NCBI RefSeq assembly: GCF_963576545.1
Contig: NC_083639.1
Location: forward strand, 11,739,498-11,803,497
Length of the DNA stretch: 64,000 nucleotides
Direction of reading: 5' to 3'
From: Limanda limanda
Lineage: Eukaryota; Chordata; Actinopteri; Pleuronectiformes; Pleuronectidae
The notes beneath the pieces are model-generated. The model was not told the DNA's origin, searched no databases, and saw nothing but the letters and a program-made list of their open reading frames with translations. Numbering within the stretch: position 1 is the stretch's first letter; the number at the start of each line of letters is the position of its first letter. The translations under genes and the position numbers were made by a program. Shown one piece after another: positions 39,598 through 51,860 of the stretch.

Positions 39598-39772
39598 TCA
39601 ACTGAGAAGCAAGCTCTTGTACCTGATCTGAAAAACAGAAAAAAGAACAAACAATGTTCTTACCCACTGCACGATGCGACCTTGTCAGTTTCCTGTGTAA
39701 ACTGAAGCATGGTCTAATCTTAATTCCCATGAGATGCTGTATTGTTGTCACACTTGCACAAAGTCTCAGCAT

Positions 39773-42700
39773 GATGATGTTTCTTTCTACCCAAGATCAA
39801 ACCTGAAAACACAAAAGACATTCAAACCTGTCCGGTGAAATTGAATTTTTTTGCCACAATTAAATATTTCATCTTACAATTTATTCAAGGCTGAGCCCTG
39901 CTCTTGTAATAGAAATGGAAAGCATCACAGGGGCGATTCGTACCCTGCTCACAAACTGTATATACCCCAATCCGGCCATTCTGAACTGTTGAACTATGGC
40001 GGTTATGCACCTTGACGTTGGCTAAGCGAGAAGAAGCTGAAGAACTTGTTTAAATTATACTAATAGCATATTATAATGATATCATTTATACCAAATGGTG
40101 ACAAATTATTAGTTAGTCTAAATAAAGTATATTGTGACTTGAGTGAGTTTATTCAAGAGTACCGTGAGTTTACTGTAGAGAACAGTATGAGACATACAGT
40201 GGGAAGAGGGTGGTGATCAGACTATATGCAAATGTGATCAGTGGGTCGGATCTTGTGATGCGATCACAGCTGGCTCACCAGAGAGGAAGAACAGGGGTTT
40301 CACATTAGTAGAGCTTCAGGGTTAAGGGTTAGGACAGGAAGCGGCTGCCAGACTTGATTAACTTAGTAAGGGTAAGGGGCTTTGTATTGTTTGATGAACG
40401 TTAGATAAAAAGGAATCAGGCACTGTGATAGCATATTCGTACAAAAAGCGTATCATGTATTTTGGACCATACTTAATATTAACTTGACCTGATGAGCTCC
40501 AAAAGTCATCTGGAGAAACCCTCCCAAGTGATACAAAGTAAGAACAAATTTGGCAGATGCAGTGTTGAGTTCACTTGTCCGTTCAGTGCTGCTTTGTAGC
40601 CCTATTAATTATTGCATCCAAAATGAATTGGCTTTCTGAGGGCTTTAATTTTAATTTATTTATGGAAGTTAACATTTTAAATTTTCAACAGCTTTAAAAA
40701 TGTAACTTATTTATGTCCAAGGTAAACAGAGGTATTATGGTGTTTTATAATTAAGAAAACTTGCAATGTCCTTCTGACTTATAGGAGACAAAGCTCACCT
40801 ACAATTTTACTTTTACCTTTTCTGCATGTCAGCTCCATGGACTGTATATTTAGGGCCCTAGCACTGAACAGTATTGAAATTGTAAGGATTATTATTATTT
40901 ATTTTCAGGCAAATTAGATGGCTTTTTGAGGGCTTAAATTGATTTGTTTGCTATTTTATTCCTGTTTTTTATATTTATACATCATGGAAAATTTCAGCTA
41001 ACCTTTTTTATCACAGTCATTCCTTCTTCGAATAACTGGTTTTCTAGGATGAACAAGGCCAGATAGGGTAGAATCAATTGAAATTAGTATGTTGATCTTC
41101 AATCTAAACATCTTCTGGCCCCATGTGTATTGTGTTCCTGAAAATGGTGTCAAAAATCATGTAGTTAAAAAACTACTATCCACTCCTCAAATATACTTTT
41201 CTAAATAAATATTTTCAAACTTAACATCCATTTTTTTTCACTTTATATATTTGTTTTTATTACATTTCTATGTTCTATGTATTTATATTTCCCCACACTT
41301 AAATACTGCATTTTAATCATTATTACTTACTGATGCCTTTGTTTGACTCTTGCTGTTTTCCCCATTGTGGGACTAATAAAGAATAATCGTATCTTATTTT
41401 AAACTGAAAGTCAACTTAAAAATAGCAAAATCCAAAACATATTGCAGTATGTAAATGACATGTCTCGTTACCAGCAGTACATACACAGTACACAAAGCAG
41501 CCAACTGGATAAACTTAAGGGCATATTTACAAAATATTTCTTACCAATGCAGGAGGAGGCCCTTAAGAAATGAGAAAACCAGAGATGTGTAAAGACAGGT
41601 GTTTTTCTGTTGCTCTGCTAAGGACAGGTATTAATGTGAAAATTAACCCTGTGACTTCAATGACTGGTCTGTCAACCAGAGGCTTGTTTTCAAACTGCAA
41701 GGCATTTTTTAAAACTTTTATAGCCATATGAGGAGGAGAGGCATTGATCTGATGGAGCCACACCCACCTAAACACCTGAGGAACTGGAAGAGGATGGGAG
41801 GAGGTGTTAATGATACACAGCTTCTTCCTCTTACTGATGCATCGCAAACAACTTTGCGTGCATATAGCTGCACTGTATACAAGAGTGTATAACATCATGT
41901 CTTTTAAAGTTATACTTCACCCGAAAATTCACTCATTATCTAATCACCACTATGCCGATGGAGGGGTGGATAAAGTGTTTGAGTCCACACTTCTTTCGAG
42001 TCGAATTTGAATGCCAGGGCGTATGGATCTTTGGATGACACCACAGGAGCAGTATGGAGCCTTTTTCAGCTTATTCTTCTCATTGTTTTTTTTATGTTTG
42101 AAGAATTGGTCACTATTTACTTAAATTGGATTTAATTGGATTTGGTTGCAATACTGTTTACCCCCGAGATTCCCAAAGAGTTTTACCCTGCTCCTTTATG
42201 TGAATCACCCCAATAAAGTCATGGAATTTCTGTCACATGATATCCATGTAGTGTCTGAAGTCCTGTTGACTAGATTTTCTTAGAAGGGGATTACCTAAAT
42301 TCCCCCTACTATTAACAAGCCTCCTGTCACCAGTCCCAAGACACACCAGCATGCCTGGAAATTATGCTAATTACGTTCTGAGGCAGAATAACTAAAGACT
42401 CAAACAGGATGAACAAAGCAATAATTTTTCTATGTTACTACTCTCTACTATTACTCTTAAATAAAGGCTTAAAAACAGTAAGCAAAAAATTCTGTTGTTG
42501 TCTATTAAAGCTACCAGCTTCTGTTGAATGTGTACTCTACCATCAGCACTACATATATGTTTATATTATTTATGATGTAATGATGAAATGAAATAAATCA
42601 TTGTATTTGTTGTGATCTCATGAGTGAAGTCTAGTCCAATGTATTTTAATTTTATGTTATTTTATCCACACAAAACAAATTTCCTCCTTGTGTGTTTGAG

Positions 42701-43269
42701 AACGTTAAATGTGATCATTACTTTGCTCTCACAACCAATAAAAAGCAACACATACTAATTTTGTTGAACCTAAATAATAAAACATGGCAACATTTTTGGA
42801 ATTATTGTTCAACTTCAAATATGTTACAAACAATTGAGGCCTATCGTAATCAAAATGAGACCTAAAACAATTATCAGCATTTTGGAGCATGAGGAGAAGC
42901 AAAGTGCAGAAGAAAACACACACATCAGGTAAAATAAATACATTTACATTTACTGAAGGAGAACCTTCATCTCCTTCAATCACGATCGTTTTTCAACTTC
43001 AATTTCATTCCATTTCAATGAAACTACAGCTACAACCACCCTCACATTTAAATGTGAAACCATTTCAAAATAAAAGAAACAGTGACTGTGTCGTGTGACA
43101 TCATACATGCAGGTGTTTTGTTATAAATTACGAGACCGTTTGTCCGTCTGTTTTTCAACAGATGACTCAACATGATCAATTCCACATAGATTGTTGTTTT
43201 ATTTATCGATGGTATTTTACTTTGAAAATAGTTTAGGTCGTTAAAGTTTTCTTTCCGGGGTCGCCACCG
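39773..43269. other. Intergenic region, thioesterase copy B to sys1
   Basis: The first 120 bases are the upstream flank shared with copy A. The remainder is AT-rich with a repeat at 41906-42215 and no gene that I can support. Open frames at 41563-41898 and 42729-42983 show no recognisable domain. Confidence 0.5.
41906..42215 (+). repeat. Dispersed fish repeat (MITE-like), first of two copies
   Basis: AAGTTATACTTCACCCGAAA, then CACTATGCCGATGGAGGGGT and AAAGTGTTTGAGTCCACACT, continuing to TTTACCCCCGAGATTCCC. A sister copy lies at 59725-59935 with GATAGTTCACCCCAAAATGA and GTCGATGGAGGAGTGGGGGA. The shared order of blocks shows one family. Confidence 0.6.
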
Positions 43270-43410
43270 TGACTTCCGTGTTGTTAGCCAGGTCCAGCAG
43301 TTGAGGACAACAAGGCCGGACTCGATGTCGGTGTCAGTGTGGAGACAGGAAGGAGACGTGAGGCTTGTGGTGAACACTGGGCCCTGAAGTCCCCGTAGCC
43401 CGGGTTCCAG
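43270..43410 (+). other. sys1: Probable non-coding first exon and promoter of sys1
   Basis: GC-richer stretch ending in a donor (CCAG|GTGTGT) at 43411. The sys1 coding exon is preceded by an acceptor (TCATTTCAG at 45324), so an untranslated first exon is required upstream. Another donor in the 43300-43500 block would serve equally well. Confidence 0.35.
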
Positions 43411-44069
43411 GTGTGTATCCGCTGCTGCTGGGACCAGACTGAGCACACAAGCTAACACGATGCTACCTGTTGGTCAGTCTCCGTGTAGTTGAGCCACCGC
43501 TAACTTAGCAGCTGTTTACATCCACTGTTGAATCTATTGCTTCTTTGTGGTTAACTTAACTGAATGCCATTTTGTTTTTTTGTATCTAAGAGACCCGGGA
43601 AACTTCGTTAACACTCCGTATCTGCTCTAGCTTTAGCCAGACGTTGAATGTGTGTAGTTGTAAAGTAACTAAGCTAGCTGTGTGCTCGGTGCTAGCTGTG
43701 TGCTCCTCAAGTTTACCTGAATCTAATGAAATTAACTGTGTGTAATTCAAACATCATTATGACACGCTGCTGCTGATCTGATACAATAACACAAGCTGTG
43801 GTTGTCACCCTTATGTGTTTCTTCATAAACACAATGGATTATAATACATTTGGGATGAGACACCTTCCTGTGTAGTGGATAGGACCGGTTAACATCTAAA
43901 GTGACGTAAACTGCTACAGCACTGCACTGTGTTGTAGTTATTGTCATCACCATACACCTTTACACACACGTGCATAAAAGAATACAAATATGAATGTGCA
44001 ACAACACAGAACTAAATGCTGAAGTCATTATCAGCTTCAAAAATGCATTATTAGTTGGACTTTTATAGT

Positions 44070-44380
44070 AAAGATTAAGATACATTTATTTGTCCCAAAC
44101 ACATGCACAGACATGCACAAGCACACTCATGCAAGGAGGGAAATTTAACCTCTGCTTTTAGCCCATCTGGTGCAGGACACACAGAGCAGTGGGCAGCCAT
44201 GTACGGCGCCGGGGAGCAGATGTTGGGGGAGTAAGGTGCCTTGCTCAGGGGCACTAGACAGGGTAGGGAGAATCCTCTTGGACAGATCAATCCAGGTTCG
44301 TCTTTTTGTTGTTTCTCCGTGGAGACGAACCAGAGACCTTTTCTGCCCATAGTCCAAGTTTCTGCCACTAGTCCACCGCC
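44070..44380. repeat. Interspersed fish repeat with gene-like box words
   Basis: GATACATTTATTTGTCCC, GTGGGCAGCCATGTACGGC, GGAGCAGATGTTGGGGGAGT, AAGGTGCCTTGCTCAGGGGC and GTTTCTGCCACTAGTCCACC follow the order of a common fish interspersed repeat. It directly abuts the foldback element at 44386. Confidence 0.5.
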
Positions 44381-44385
44381 TCTCA

Positions 44386-44838
44386 GAGAGAGCTCAACCC
44401 ACTGCAAATTAAGAAAACCAATGCAAATAGAAAAAACATGTGCAAATTAGGGAAACAACTTCATCAATGTGGCGACACATGCGCTGCAAAAAGTCACATC
44501 ACATGTAAATTGTGAAAAACAACACAGCAAATGTTTCCCGGGGACACAAAGAAGTGATGAACCCGCCTGGAGTTCAATGCTTCAAGTTCCATCACCACCG
44601 ACGAGTGGCAGACTTCAATACCTGCAGGTTCTTCACTTCTTTTGGGTCCCCGGGAAACATTTTTGGTGTATTTTTTGCAATTTGCACATGTTGTCTTTTG
44701 CAGCACATGTGTGACAAGAAATGGATGAAGATGTTTTCTGACTTTGCCTGTGTTGTGACGTTTTGCAGGCTGTTTCTGTATTTGGACGTGTTTTTTCTAT
44801 TTGCATATGTTTTCTTTATTTGAGCTCTCTCTGCCACC
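44386..44838. mobile_element. Foldback element with arms of nearly 200 bases, in sys1 intron 1
   Basis: The left arm (from CAGAGAGAGCTCAA at 44384) is matched by the reverse complement of the right arm (ending TTGAGCTCTCTCTG at 44834). Shared blocks in order are CAGAGAGAGCTCAA, ATGCAAATAGAAAAAACA, a GCTGCAAAA block and AATGTTTCCCGGGGAC, then AGAAGTGA near the centre at about 44590. Small indels separate the arms. No open frame of interest. It is either a MITE or a foldback repeat; no target duplication was resolved. Confidence 0.7.
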
Positions 44839-45419
44839 ATATGATTATGACATATTGAACATAAAAAGGTACAGTATTGATAACATCTCTAGTCTATTGA
44901 TCACAGTGGTTAATAGTTAATGACTCTGGTCACTTAGGACTGTTTGTATTGCTTAAACTAATCAGGGGTTCTTTTAACAGCTCCAGGAACTTATTTTTAT
45001 ATCTCCAAGTGTTGCACAATAATTACAAGCTATCAGTGTTTATTACATCTATATTGTAGAGGTCATGGTGAGCTCCAGCTTGATGTTTTGAAAAACTTTT
45101 TCCAACTTGGCCATTGCCTGAGTTCCGCGCACTCATTGATTTTCTTCTTTTTTCTGTTAAGATTGGAAAATAACTGCACAGCAATGTATTTGGCTTTGAG
45201 AATTAGCTGTCATCCTGCATAACTGTCCCATTTCAGTGTTTCATTAAACTATTGGCATCAAATTCAAAACCCATGAATTAAAGGTACTAATGGAATTTGC
45301 AATATGTCATTTTTGTCATTTCAGATTTTGAATTCGCACACACAGGTCACACTGGATGGGTGGCCTGGTAACATTTTAGGCCAGCTGTTCTCGTCCTTTG
45401 CACCTGTACGGGTAGCAAA

Positions 45420-46274
45420 ATGGCCAGTCACTTCCGTAGCTACATCTGGGACCCAGTTCTCATCGTGGGCCAGATTGTGTTGATGCAGTGCATCTACTAC
45501 AGCTTCTTGGGCCTGTGGTTGGCCGGAGTGGACAGTCTGGTGCATACTAGTCGATCACTGGACCAGATCTTTAACTACGAAGTGAGTTACCGTGTTCTAT
45601 CTGTGGAACCTGTTTTTTTGTGTCACTTTTGTTCACTTCTGAAACTGTACTTAAATGTTTGCTCTGTTGTGACAGGCGCTTGGCTTTGCATCAATGCAAG
45701 GAAGGCTTTCAATGATGGCGTTCATCTTAAACTCCCTCACCAGGTGAGTAATTTCTACTTTTTTTTCACAATGTATCCATAGAGACGAGAGCTGTGTGTA
45801 GTGGTTCAAGGATCTTCTATTACAAACACTATAAATGGTACAAAGGATTTATTCACACTGAAATAAACACTGTTAGTCTTTTACCTTTTTAAAAGGGTTA
45901 AAAAACATTTCTGTTGCTTTGTTGTGTGGCAAGACTTGAACCTTTTCATTTTGAGGTTCAACACAAGAATCTTACCAGAAACACAAACAAACATGACTGA
46001 CAACACAACCTTTTGGTCTCCTTGTTCCTGCAGCGCCCTCGGTCTGTGGTTCTTCATACGTCGAGGGAAACAGTGTCTGGACTTCACAGTCACCGTGCAT
46101 TTCTTCCACATGATCGGCTGCTGGATCTATAACGCTCATTTTCCAGCTGCCCTGTCCTGGTGGCTCGTCAATGTAGCCTGCATGGCCTTGATGGCTGTAA
46201 TTGGAGAGTACTTGTGCATGCGAACTGAGCTCAGGGCCATTCCAGTCAATAGTGGACCCAAGTCTAACCTGTGA
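45420..46274 (+). CDS. sys1: SYS1 Golgi trafficking protein, three coding exons
   Basis: Four-pass Golgi membrane protein that recruits the small GTPase ARFRP1 (Arl3p in yeast) to the trans-Golgi, so controlling endosome-to-Golgi traffic. Exons 45420-45581, 45676-45743, 46034-46274 join in phase to 156 residues, the same as human SYS1. Recognisable segments: FRSYIWDPVLIVGQIVLMQ at the start, FIRRGKQCLDFTVTVHFFH, SWWLVNVACMALMAVIGEYL and the C-terminal CMRTELRAIPVNSGPKSNL. Hydrophobic stretches at roughly residues 15-36, 65-85, 93-115 and 120-140 fit four helices. The start is the first ATG after an acceptor at 45324. All introns are GT-AG and no damage is seen. Confidence 0.95.
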
Positions 46275-48300
46275 ATTTGTCAACACCATGATGAAAATGT
46301 GTGGATGGCTAACCCTCAACGGACTCGCTCAATGGACGTTCTTCCACTTTTGGTAAAAGAAATGGAACAAGACCCTGCATCTGTTAGATTGTCATGCATT
46401 TCCTCTTAAACGGATACATTGGATGAACTGATCTATTTATTCTCTGCCCTTTAAATGTTGGACAGTGTTAACTCTGACATATTAAGATACATAATACTAT
46501 GCCTGAAAGAAGACTTTCTGTGAAACTAACAACTGTTAGAATTTTTTTCTTTGACAACTGGTAACTTTTCCTCTCAAAACTAAGAACATTAGCACGATCA
46601 TTCCTTTTCCTAATTTTAAAACATTTTAAAATTTAAAGTATTTTTTCTTTTTCAAATGCATTGAAAAGAAAGATCTGAGATTAAACCGGGCGTGAAACAA
46701 ATGTCCAAACCAGACATTTTTCCTCTTTCCTCTCTGCTGTGTTGCTGGGGCAGCCAATAGACATCATGACCATCCTGTCACAGGGTATTTTGTTTGTTAC
46801 ATCTCACAGCAATTTAGAGATGTAAGTGTGCAAAGTTATCAGTTATATCTTTTTTGTCTTATACAGTCGCTGGATATGAAAAAATCCAGATGTTGGATAA
46901 AAAGTCAAATGTTCAAACTGAAGATTTTTGAATTCAGTAATCGCAGTCAACATTGTGCTTAGGAGAGTTTTCTCCTTCGATATGTCACCAGTAAAATCAG
47001 GCTTCTTTTTACCTATCTGGATAAACCTTGTAAACTTCTGTTTGTTCTAGACTTTCAGTACAGTATTTTGCACAGCTTGTTTGCTTCCCTCTCTTCATGT
47101 CATGGTGTATTATGCAGACGAGGAAGCTACTTGGGGGACAATTTTTCAGCCACCAGCTGAAAACATCTGAAACGTGCAGCACTGATGATTTCTGGAACAA
47201 CATCAGCTTTATCTCTAGCATCTTTTAAGACTCTAAATTACCTTCTTAGTGCGGAATATTTGGTCTCTTTAAAGACCAAATATTGGATTTAAAATCAGGT
47301 TTTCAAAGTGGGGTATAAATACAATATTATGGTAATGGTACAGTTGACATTTTGGTAAATTTGCTTTCTTTATTATTTTAGGTCAATGCAGTTATTTGTC
47401 AGTGGGTAAACAAGCTGAGCATGTTTTAAAACTGACACCAGCCCCTCCTTAGCTCACTGTAACATATTATTACCTCTGACACTATAATCTTTGCATTGTT
47501 TGTTTCTTCTTCTGATGGCAGCAGTACTACTAAACAAATCTCAAATTAGCTTGTGCAGGGGTGGGGCATGAATCATTGAAGAACTCATAACCTTTTGAAG
47601 TGGATCTGGATATACGGGCTGATCCAGCAATGTTTTTCAAATGATTTAACATGGCAGGATATAGCTTTAGCTTTGGCACAGGTATGCATTGTCTGGGCGC
47701 CCTTCAAGTTTCTCATAGGTTTACTCTGATCAAAAACTCACAGCCATGGCACTACTTTATTTTAGATGTTATCGTACAATTAAAGTAGATGAGACATAAC
47801 ATGTTAATTAATGAGCTTTAACAGGTTCTGGTAGTTGGATTTTGTTACCTCTGCACAGAGCAAAGAAACCATTTCCTTCCTGTTTTTCTTTTATGCTACA
47901 GACATGAGAGTGATATCTATCTGAAGGCAACTATAAGCAAGGAAGCAAACAAGCACATACTCAAAACTATTCTTTTAAGATTTGTTCAAACTCACGACTG
48001 CTCTTTCTAAGCCAGTGGCTGTATTTGATTATTTGTAGCCAAGTATTCCCAATGCCACCATTTTATTCTTTTTTAGCATAACTTAAGTTTTTATTTAAAC
48101 ACACAAAACTTGTGAACTGGACCTGTTCATGTAATTATATTCCCTGGCTTGTTACTAGGCAGAAGCATTATAGTTAAATTGTAAATATTTTCCTCTGACA
48201 ATTTGAATTGTGTTTGCAGAAGCATTAAGACTTTTTTTCTCGCACACTTGCACAATGCAAGTACCTCTGTGGATATGCTGTTTAATAAAACCGTGCCGGT
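46275..48300 (+). other. Likely long 3' untranslated region of sys1
   Basis: No gene or strong splice signals lie between the stop and AATAAA at 48284-48289. A perfect hairpin occurs at 47255-47284. Other short AT-rich signals could end the transcript earlier, so the extent is inferred. Confidence 0.35.
47255..47284. repeat. Perfect 12-base inverted repeat with 6-base loop
   Basis: AATATTTGGTCT and AGACCAAATATT flank CTTTAA. As RNA it would make an AU-rich hairpin. Confidence 0.85.
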
Positions 48301-51300
48301 TTGGATTGATCGAAGAGAACGGTGAATATGTCAGTCAGAAATCTGCAGGAGAAAAATAATGATTGGCCGTTATGCTTCAGACATCAAAGATAGACCTTCT
48401 AATGAGGGTCACAACATGAGCGTGTCTGTGCTCCTCCTCAGGTTTTCCACCTCGGGCTCTGACCTCTCATTTCCTCCCACCACCGACACCGTAGGAAGTG
48501 TCCAGGTGGAAAGGAGCAGATGGGAGAGTGCTAACGAGTGAAAAACTGCTGGCCGATCCTCATTAGCAACACTTTGCTTCAGGGACGACTAAAAACAGAA
48601 GCTCAGTTGTAAATGAGTTGTAGAGCCGAGGACTTACTGCATCGATTAAATACGCCACTGCTTTACCACCTTGTGTCTCTCCATCTTTCCCATCCAATAG
48701 TTTTGCTGAAGAGAAGATCACACACGTAATATTTTAAACATGGTGCTTTATTATTACAAACATTACTTTGCCATATATTGCTTTATGCAGTTTGTAAATG
48801 GTGTGCTTTTCTATCAGTCAACTTAAAAACATCACATGGGTACTGACTGGGTTTTACATTCAAAAATTCTCTCCATGTTTAAACTGACTTCAGGGATAAT
48901 TGTTGTGTAATGCTCATGATACCACAGTCGTTTTCATGCTTTCTTAAACAGCATACAAAGATATTAAAGAGTCCTCTTTAAAGAAGTGACCGTACATATT
49001 GCTCATGCTGTGACACCACAACTGGTTTGTATTCTCACCACCGGATACACAATGGATGATAATAATGCTACCACTTGTAAAACATGAAATAAAAAAAACG
49101 ACTAGAACAAACATGCTAATGTGATGGGTGTGGGGGTGGGTGGCTGATGAATGTGCATAAGAAAGAAGGCAGATACACTGAGGAGCTAGCGTAACTTCAT
49201 GCACAGATCAATACCACTGTACGCCGTGTCCGAGGAAGGAACTGCCACAAAAACTCATGCATTTGTGATAAAACATGGTGACGAATAATATTCAGGATCA
49301 TGGAAGTGATCTACATTTTGATTATGCCCATGACAATTAAAGTATGTGCAAGTGGTGACAGTTTTGAAGAAACAAAGATGAATGCTATTGCTTAATCAAT
49401 TTTTTATTTGCTCTAAATCTCAGTGACTACTGCCGCATGAGAAGATGAGTCACACATTTCCTAAATATTAACTTCATAAGGACCATTACAGCTATTTGTG
49501 CTAACAGTGTTTATTTGAGACATCAGTCTAATCAGTGGTGGATTCTGCCAGTTATATTGCTACTAACCTCAGCACCTATTATCCTTTTTCTTTCTATGAG
49601 ACCCCACACTTTTCTTTCTCTTTGCTGCTTTTGCAGTTTGAGGATTTGTAGTAAAATCAAGCCCAAGTTTCACCAAATTAAAGGCATGAAACAGATAAAT
49701 GAAGCAGTATTGAATCTGCATTTTAGGAGAACATAATTCATAGATGATTAATCAAAATACCCTAATTTTAATTAAAAACAATTGTATGTTTTTTTAAAAA
49801 ACATTCTATTATGGCAGCTGCTATTTCGCCATCGCATATAATTTGACTTCATTAGAAGTTAATTATAGGTGCCTAGATTTAAGTAAACACGGTGCATGAA
49901 TATTAAAATATGCTAATTTGGGAAGTTTTAACCATAATTTTGCTGAATTATACAGAATCTTGTTTGAAAATCTAATCTCTGTGATAAACAACACAGGGTT
50001 GGACTCTATCTGCATACTGTTTACCATACTGTGTTTTTGCAGTAATTTGAGGTAAATATCTGCTTATATTGTGTTTAACACAGGTGAGAATTTTCCAACA
50101 AGATGTAACAGACATCTGAAACAACAAAAAACACTGAACATTCACGCTCCATATTTTCCTTTTGTCACAGACATCAACAGGTCAGGAGTTTGATGATCGA
50201 TTGTAAGAGTGACCCAAGGTGTGGGGTGTGGCTCTGAGTGAGCGAGAGAGGGAGGAGCTGGAGGAGTGAACGTGTGTAGTCTGGTGTCAGACGTGGGTTT
50301 TTGGTGTCTTTATAGCAGCCTTGTCACATCAGCCACGGTGGGCTGACATGTCGATGGAGAAAAGGGGTCAAAGGTTTCAAACAAGGGGCTTGATTGTCAC
50401 TTCCACACATGTGCACTACAGCGGGAAACACGTTAAAGGGACATTTCATGTGTTTTGTATTTGAACATTGCAGTTGCTAGCTTTGCCGTCATTCTCTCAC
50501 AATGATGGGTGATTTGGTTCACAACAACAACAAATTAATACCGTTTTGTGATTTTGTGACCCAGAGCTGAGATTTGCAAAGACATTGCTCTTGTTTATAG
50601 GTGGAGTGTCCCTTTAAATGTTTTCCTGTAGTGTGTTAGCTAATAACATCATTATGGACTGGCTGTCTTCACTGTTTAACATTATAGTGAGACTAAAGCG
50701 ATGTATTTTATTAGCTTTTTTGCAGAGAATTAGACGGAACAGTGGCTAAATCTCTCATACTAAAACTGACAGTTAGCTTCCTCCACAGATCACAATGTCT
50801 GCCTACAAAAGCCCTTAACACTTATTAATTCACATTTTATTTCTCATTTTCATCCTTGACAAAATTGTATGTACCTGCTAGCATTAGCTTATGTTTAATG
50901 TATATATGTGACAGTGGAGTAGATGTTCTCAGCTAACTCCCAAAATGATGAACTATTTCTTTATCTGTTGTGATAAAACCATAAAACACATGGTAAAGGG
51001 AGTAGACACATTCACAGGACACCATCACTGTAATATAATGAAAACTAGCGCTCAACAAATACTTCTTTAGAAACGACCTCAGTTTAAAGCAACAATCCCT
51101 GGCTTCCTGAAACAGAGGAGCTGCATCTGTAAGAAACACCGAACTCTGTTTAGATTCTTCATACTTTTTAAGTTTCCTCGCTGAATATTTGAGATAAACA
51201 CTGGTTTTTAATGACTTCTAAGAGACATTCAGTCAGTTCCACACTGATCTTAATCATACATGATCACCAAAGTTACATAGAGCAAGTACACACATTCAGG

Positions 51301-51860
51301 TTGAGGAGCAGGAATGAAAGCGACACCATTCTCTCTATTCCAAGTCAGTGTATCCATCAAACTAATTTTGATGCCGCTAAAACCTTTCATTGCTTTATAA
51401 TCTTCACAAATATACTGTTGCATTTCTGTTTTGCTTTAGGTGATACAGGTATCCACATTATTTTGTCCACCTATTGTGTAGTGTTGACCGAGAGACACAG
51501 GTGTCAGACTCTGGTTTTCATTGAATGTGAAATCCCTACAGTACTTTGAATTTTGCTTTAGTGTGCCTGGACTGATAAATTGGCAGAAAGGTAATTTTCT
51601 TCACCACTGCACCAGCGTCTAGACATAAGTAGAGATCAAGCTGAAGGATTTGATAGCATTTCAAACATTATTCATCACAGCAAGTATTGATTGGCTTGCC
51701 ACAGGCGTCCGTGGCTCTGTCAAAATAATCCTTGTTAAAACATTTGTCTCTCTCAAATCCTTGGCTTTAAGTTTGAACTCAGGAGGACTGAACCCAGGGG
51801 GAATGTGAGGCCCTCCTTCCCTCTCCCCTCTCCTCACACTCACCCTCGCCCCGATCCCAT
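48301..51860. other. Intergenic region, sys1 to neuritin
   Basis: AT-rich, with no long open frame that carries a recognised domain. The right end must hold the 3' untranslated region of neuritin. I see nothing else to support. Confidence 0.5.

Larger units (their letters stand above)
34135..39772 (-). pseudogene. Acyl-CoA thioesterase / BAAT-family pseudogene, copy B
   Basis: Tandem duplicate of the gene at 24489-29518, same strand. Recognisable exons on minus: 39772-39664, 39137-38928, 38573-38512, 38075-37885, 37781-37606, 36369-36253, 36115-36030, 35089-34996, 34215-34135. Exons 2 and 4-9 have the same lengths as in copy A; exon 1 is 6 bases longer. Exon 3 is 62 bases rather than 100: 38 bases are missing just before the donor, which shifts the frame. 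After exon 9 the donor is GCAGAC where copy A has GTAGAT, and the exons with the catalytic His and the C-terminus are absent. The nucleophile motif GLSYGG is still readable. Its introns have grown through insertions (hAT element, TG array). Transcription cannot be excluded, but no full enzyme can be made. Confidence 0.85.

Noticed and set aside
43048..43458. 136-codon minus-strand frame near the sys1 promoter
   Set aside because: No recognised domain; it overlaps the likely sys1 untranslated exon on the other strand.
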